Source of the DNA: Clostridiales bacterium
Lineage (GTDB): Bacteria; Bacillota; Peptococcia; DRI-13; UBA5745
Direction of reading: 5' to 3'
Assembly: GCA_009776595.1 (NCBI GenBank)
Contig: WRNN01000003.1
Span: 8,978 to 16,849 of the forward strand
Length of the DNA: 7,872 nt
How positions within the stretch are numbered: position 1 is the first letter of the stretch; every line of letters starts with the position of its first letter. The notes below the pieces were generated by a model. That model was not told the DNA's origin, did no database searches, and saw only the letters and a program-made list of their open reading frames with translations. The position numbers were made by a program, and so were the translations under genes. Shown one piece after another: positions 5,762-7,872 of the stretch.

Positions 5762-7086
5762 GTGAGTACAAATCAATTATGGGAAACCAAGCCCCTTGAG
5801 ATTTGGGACAGGGCAAAGGCGCTGCGGGCCTATTGGCAGCAGTCCATCGACGACTCCGCCGCCGACACGAAGCTCCTGCTCGCCCATGGGAATACAGGGG
5901 ATGTAAGCTGGAGAGACTATTTCTCCAATTTAAATATTATCGAGGACAATCCGGTGGGGGCGATGATGGCTAGCACCAGCGACGAATTCTCCCGGAAATC
6001 CCGCCTTGCTTCGGAGGTGCGCGGATGGGGCCGCGAGATATGCGGCTATGTGCAAAATTGCTGGGGCGCCCAATTTCTCGGCTACCAACAGGATGGAAGC
6101 GTATTTCCTTACCGGGATTTAAGCGTGCCCTTTACCGATCCCTGTGATCAGCACACGAAACGGGGCCAGCAGTGCATGGATCTTTCCCCGATACCCCGCT
6201 GGGGCGGCGATTGGCCTATCTATCTCGGAGAAGACGATCCGCGCGGGATAAGGAACTCATCGAGACGCGGGTCTGGTGTACGCTGAAGATTATCGCCGAC
6301 ATTGAGCGTATCTTTGATACGGAATTTGATGATGAAAGCTTCATTAACGATATCAAAACCGAGCGGGAGCGCAGCGACCACGGTATACGGATTATGAATC
6401 TGATGACCAAGACCCCTTCCCCGCTGAGCCAGAAAGACCTGTATTCTTTCTATACGCTGGGCGGGCTGACAAGGCTTCCGCCCGAAGTATTGGGCGACTT
6501 CTGGCAGGCGCTGATCGACGAGATACAATGGCGCGCGGATCACCAGATCGCGGCGGTGGGCAACGAGCGCTACCGTTATATGGAAGCCCATCCCTCCCCC
6601 TGGCATTTTCTCAAGTATATGCGTTATCTGGAACACTATGGCGCCGTATGCATCGGCTCCCAGTACAGCCAGATGATGGCGGGTTCCGTCTCCTGGAACA
6701 GGGAGACGAAGGAGTTTGAGCGCCGGGTAATCCGCGAGCCGGAAAAGAGCGTAGAAAACGTGAAGACCCGCGAGGATGCGGTTCGTTATGTGCTGACGGA
6801 AGCGCGGGGACATCGTTTCAAGGACGACGAGTATTTCCGGAAAAATGAGATAACCGATTTCGCGGAAGGCTTTGGCGTGCAGGGCGCGATTCTGGCCTTA
6901 TGGCGGGGCGGCGTCGGCTGTACGCTGACAAGGAAAGAGCAGGGGCTCCGGCTCAGCAAGATGGGCGTCAGGGTTCTCCATTATGAAGGCTCTCAGCCGG
7001 GCGATCGCACGGATCTGGATGAGAAGCGTTTCCTGGACCAGATCGACGAGTGGATGGAGTGCCAGGGCCTGCAAAAGATCAGTTGA
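5762..7086 (+). CDS. Benzoyl-CoA reductase-like large iron-sulfur subunit (BcrB/BzdO), frameshifted
   Basis: Two overlapping reading frames together encode one protein. The first runs from a GTG start at 5762 (GGAGG site at 5751-5755) and stops at 6284-6286. The second frame carries a coherent protein from about 6241 to the stop at 7084-7086. Adding one base near 6239-6248 joins them as EDDP followed by ARDKELIETR, or PRGDKELIETR, and gives 441 residues, the size of BcrB/BzdO. The RGWGREICGYV block contains Cys94. Cys94, Cys128 and Cys387 are likely cluster ligands, and Cys100, Cys138 and Cys297 are additional. The C-terminal half contains the GAVCIGSQYS strand typical of the superfamily. Codon use and density look intact on both sides of the break, so either a sequencing error or a very recent mutation is likely. 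If the break is real, the product would end after about 174 residues and the complex would be inactive. Confidence 0.85.
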
Positions 7087-7100
7087 TGGGGGGAACGGTT

Positions 7101-7871
7101 ATGAAAACGGCAGGAATAGATGTAGGATTTGATATGATCAAAGTCGCCGTCATGCGCGACGGTCAAGTCGTGGCGAAAGCCGCGGGCGAAGCCGGCTGTA
7201 TCGGGCGCGAAGAGAATATCAATAAGCTGTATAAAGCGGCGCTGGACGCGGCAGGTATGCAAGAGGGTGAAATTGAGAAAGTAGCCGCCACAGGGATAGG
7301 CAAATTTAGCGTCAAGTTTGCCGCCGACTACATTACGGACGCCATCGCCGAGGCGAAGGCGGCGAGATTCTTCTTCAAAGACGCCACCAATGTGGTGGAT
7401 ATCGGCGCGGACAAGACCCATGTGGTTACCTTGGATGGAGACAAGATAAAAGAAACAGTCCTCAATCAAAAATGCATGGCCGGTCTCGGCCTCGCCCTGG
7501 ACGTCGTCTCCCACAGGCTGGGTTATACGCTTGACGAAATCAGCCAATTTGAAGCAAATGCGAATAAAGGGACCATCGTGAACGACGGCTGCCCGGTATT
7601 CGCGGAGCTGGATTCCTTTGAGGAACTCAACAACGGCACGCCGAAGGACCAGGTCATGGGCGCTGTGATCCAGTCGGTGATCGTCAGGCTCAATTCCATC
7701 CTGCGGGAAAAGGAGGCGCCCGCGAAGGACACGACCGTCCTGCTGGGCGGCGTATCCCGTAATAAGGCGGTAGTCGAGGGGCTGAAGGCGCGCTCCGGCC
7801 TGAACTTCATCATCCCGGAAGACGCCGTATACGGCGGCGCCATCGGCTGCGCCCTTGTTGCCGCCGGCTAA
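7101..7871 (+). CDS. Benzoyl-CoA reductase-type ATPase subunit, divergent (BcrD/BadG-like)
   Basis: A 256-residue BadF/BadG/BcrA/BcrD-family protein, presumed partner of the ATPase at 3661. The ATG at 7101 is chosen because a GGGGGGAA ribosome binding site lies just before it, 14 bp after the preceding stop; an in-frame ATG at 7050 lies inside the upstream gene and adds residues unlike the family. The N-terminal loop reads DVGFDMIK (7-14) in place of DxGTTxxK, and the phosphate-2 motif reads DIGADKTH (100-107) in place of DIGGQDxK, while LLGGVSRN (214-221) is kept. Cys125 (NQKCMAG) and Cys164 (NDGCPVF) are 39 apart, the spacing of the interface [4Fe-4S] ligands in this family. I recall a similar DIGA variant in Thauera BcrD, which supports a BcrD-type role. 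It ends at the window edge; further operon genes may follow. Confidence 0.9.
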   Translation: MKTAGIDVGFDMIKVAVMRDGQVVAKAAGEAGCIGREENINKLYKAALDAAGMQEGEIEKVAATGIGKFSVKFAADYITDAIAEAKAARFFFKDATNVVDIGADKTHVVTLDGDKIKETVLNQKCMAGLGLALDVVSHRLGYTLDEISQFEANANKGTIVNDGCPVFAELDSFEELNNGTPKDQVMGAVIQSVIVRLNSILREKEAPAKDTTVLLGGVSRNKAVVEGLKARSGLNFIIPEDAVYGGAIGCALVAAG

Positions 7872-7872
7872 G

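Noticed and set aside
6230..6290. Programmed -1 frameshifting or TGA recoding (selenocysteine) in the large reductase subunit
   Set aside because: No slippery heptamer in the reading frame and no obvious pseudoknot or SECIS-like stem. After the TGA the first frame does not continue the protein, whereas the adjacent frame does, so an indel explains it better.
7050..7100. Upstream ATG start (7050) for the second ATPase
   Set aside because: It lies inside the preceding gene, and the extra 17 residues are a shifted-frame reading of that gene; the ATG at 7101 has a strong ribosome binding site and starts the conserved fold.
2570..7871. Interpretation as a plain 2-hydroxyacyl-CoA dehydratase (HgdABC-like) operon
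   Set aside because: Two clearly different ATPases are present, with the first carrying a reductase-type N-terminal extension and the second a BcrD-type loop; dehydratase operons normally have one activator. Kept only as a lower-probability alternative.
1..7872. CRISPR arrays, tRNA/rRNA genes, insertion sequences, strong rho-independent terminators
   Set aside because: None seen: no regularly spaced repeats, no transposase motifs or inverted terminal repeats, and the short intergenic gaps contain no GC-rich hairpin followed by a T run.

Overview
The window (7,872 bp, GC-rich in its genes, AT-rich between them) looks like part of a catabolic gene cluster from a strict anaerobe. The evidence is the presence of oxygen-sensitive, ATP-driven iron-sulfur enzymes of the benzoyl-CoA reductase / 2-hydroxyacyl-CoA dehydratase superfamily. 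Purine-rich Shine-Dalgarno sites (GGAGG type), TTG and GTG starts and compact sigma-70-like promoters would suit a Firmicute or a similar anaerobic lineage. The taxonomic assignment is only an inference.

Left part, minus strand (positions 1-2383, transcribed right to left). A short-chain dehydrogenase resembling type-10 17beta-HSD / 3-hydroxyacyl-CoA dehydrogenase (1574-2383) is followed after 24 bp by a complete thiolase (305-1549). After an 86-bp gap comes the start of a second copy of the same dehydrogenase (1-218, cut by the window edge). The two copies are 65/72 identical over the visible part. Each is preceded by the same promoter hexamers, TTTACA-N17-TATGAT. These enzymes fit the last two steps of a beta-oxidation-like sequence: oxidation of a 3-hydroxyacyl-CoA, then thiolytic cleavage.

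Middle (2384-2569). A 186-bp divergent control region carries a minus-strand promoter and a plus-strand promoter. Their -35 boxes lie inside the two arms of an imperfect inverted repeat.

Right part, plus strand (2570-7871). Five tightly spaced genes form a likely operon: a zinc-dependent medium-chain dehydrogenase, a BcrA-type ATPase/activator, a smaller (BcrC/BzdN-like) and a larger (BcrB/BzdO-like) iron-sulfur reductase subunit, and a second, BcrD-type ATPase. Two different ATPases plus two different reductase subunits is the composition of class I ATP-dependent benzoyl-CoA reductase. A simple 2-hydroxyacyl-CoA dehydratase uses a single homodimeric activator. The short lengths of both ATPases are closer to the Azoarcus Bzd type than to the Thauera Bcr type. 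The larger reductase subunit is broken by a single-base frameshift near 6239-6248.

Working model (inference): the reductase uses ATP hydrolysis to push low-potential electrons into an aromatic or otherwise unsaturated acyl-CoA, the zinc dehydrogenase oxidises an alcohol intermediate, and the SDR plus thiolase finish degradation to acetyl-CoA-type products. The substrate cannot be read from the sequence. The dehydratase/hydratase, ring hydrolase, CoA ligase and ferredoxin such a pathway would need are not in the window.
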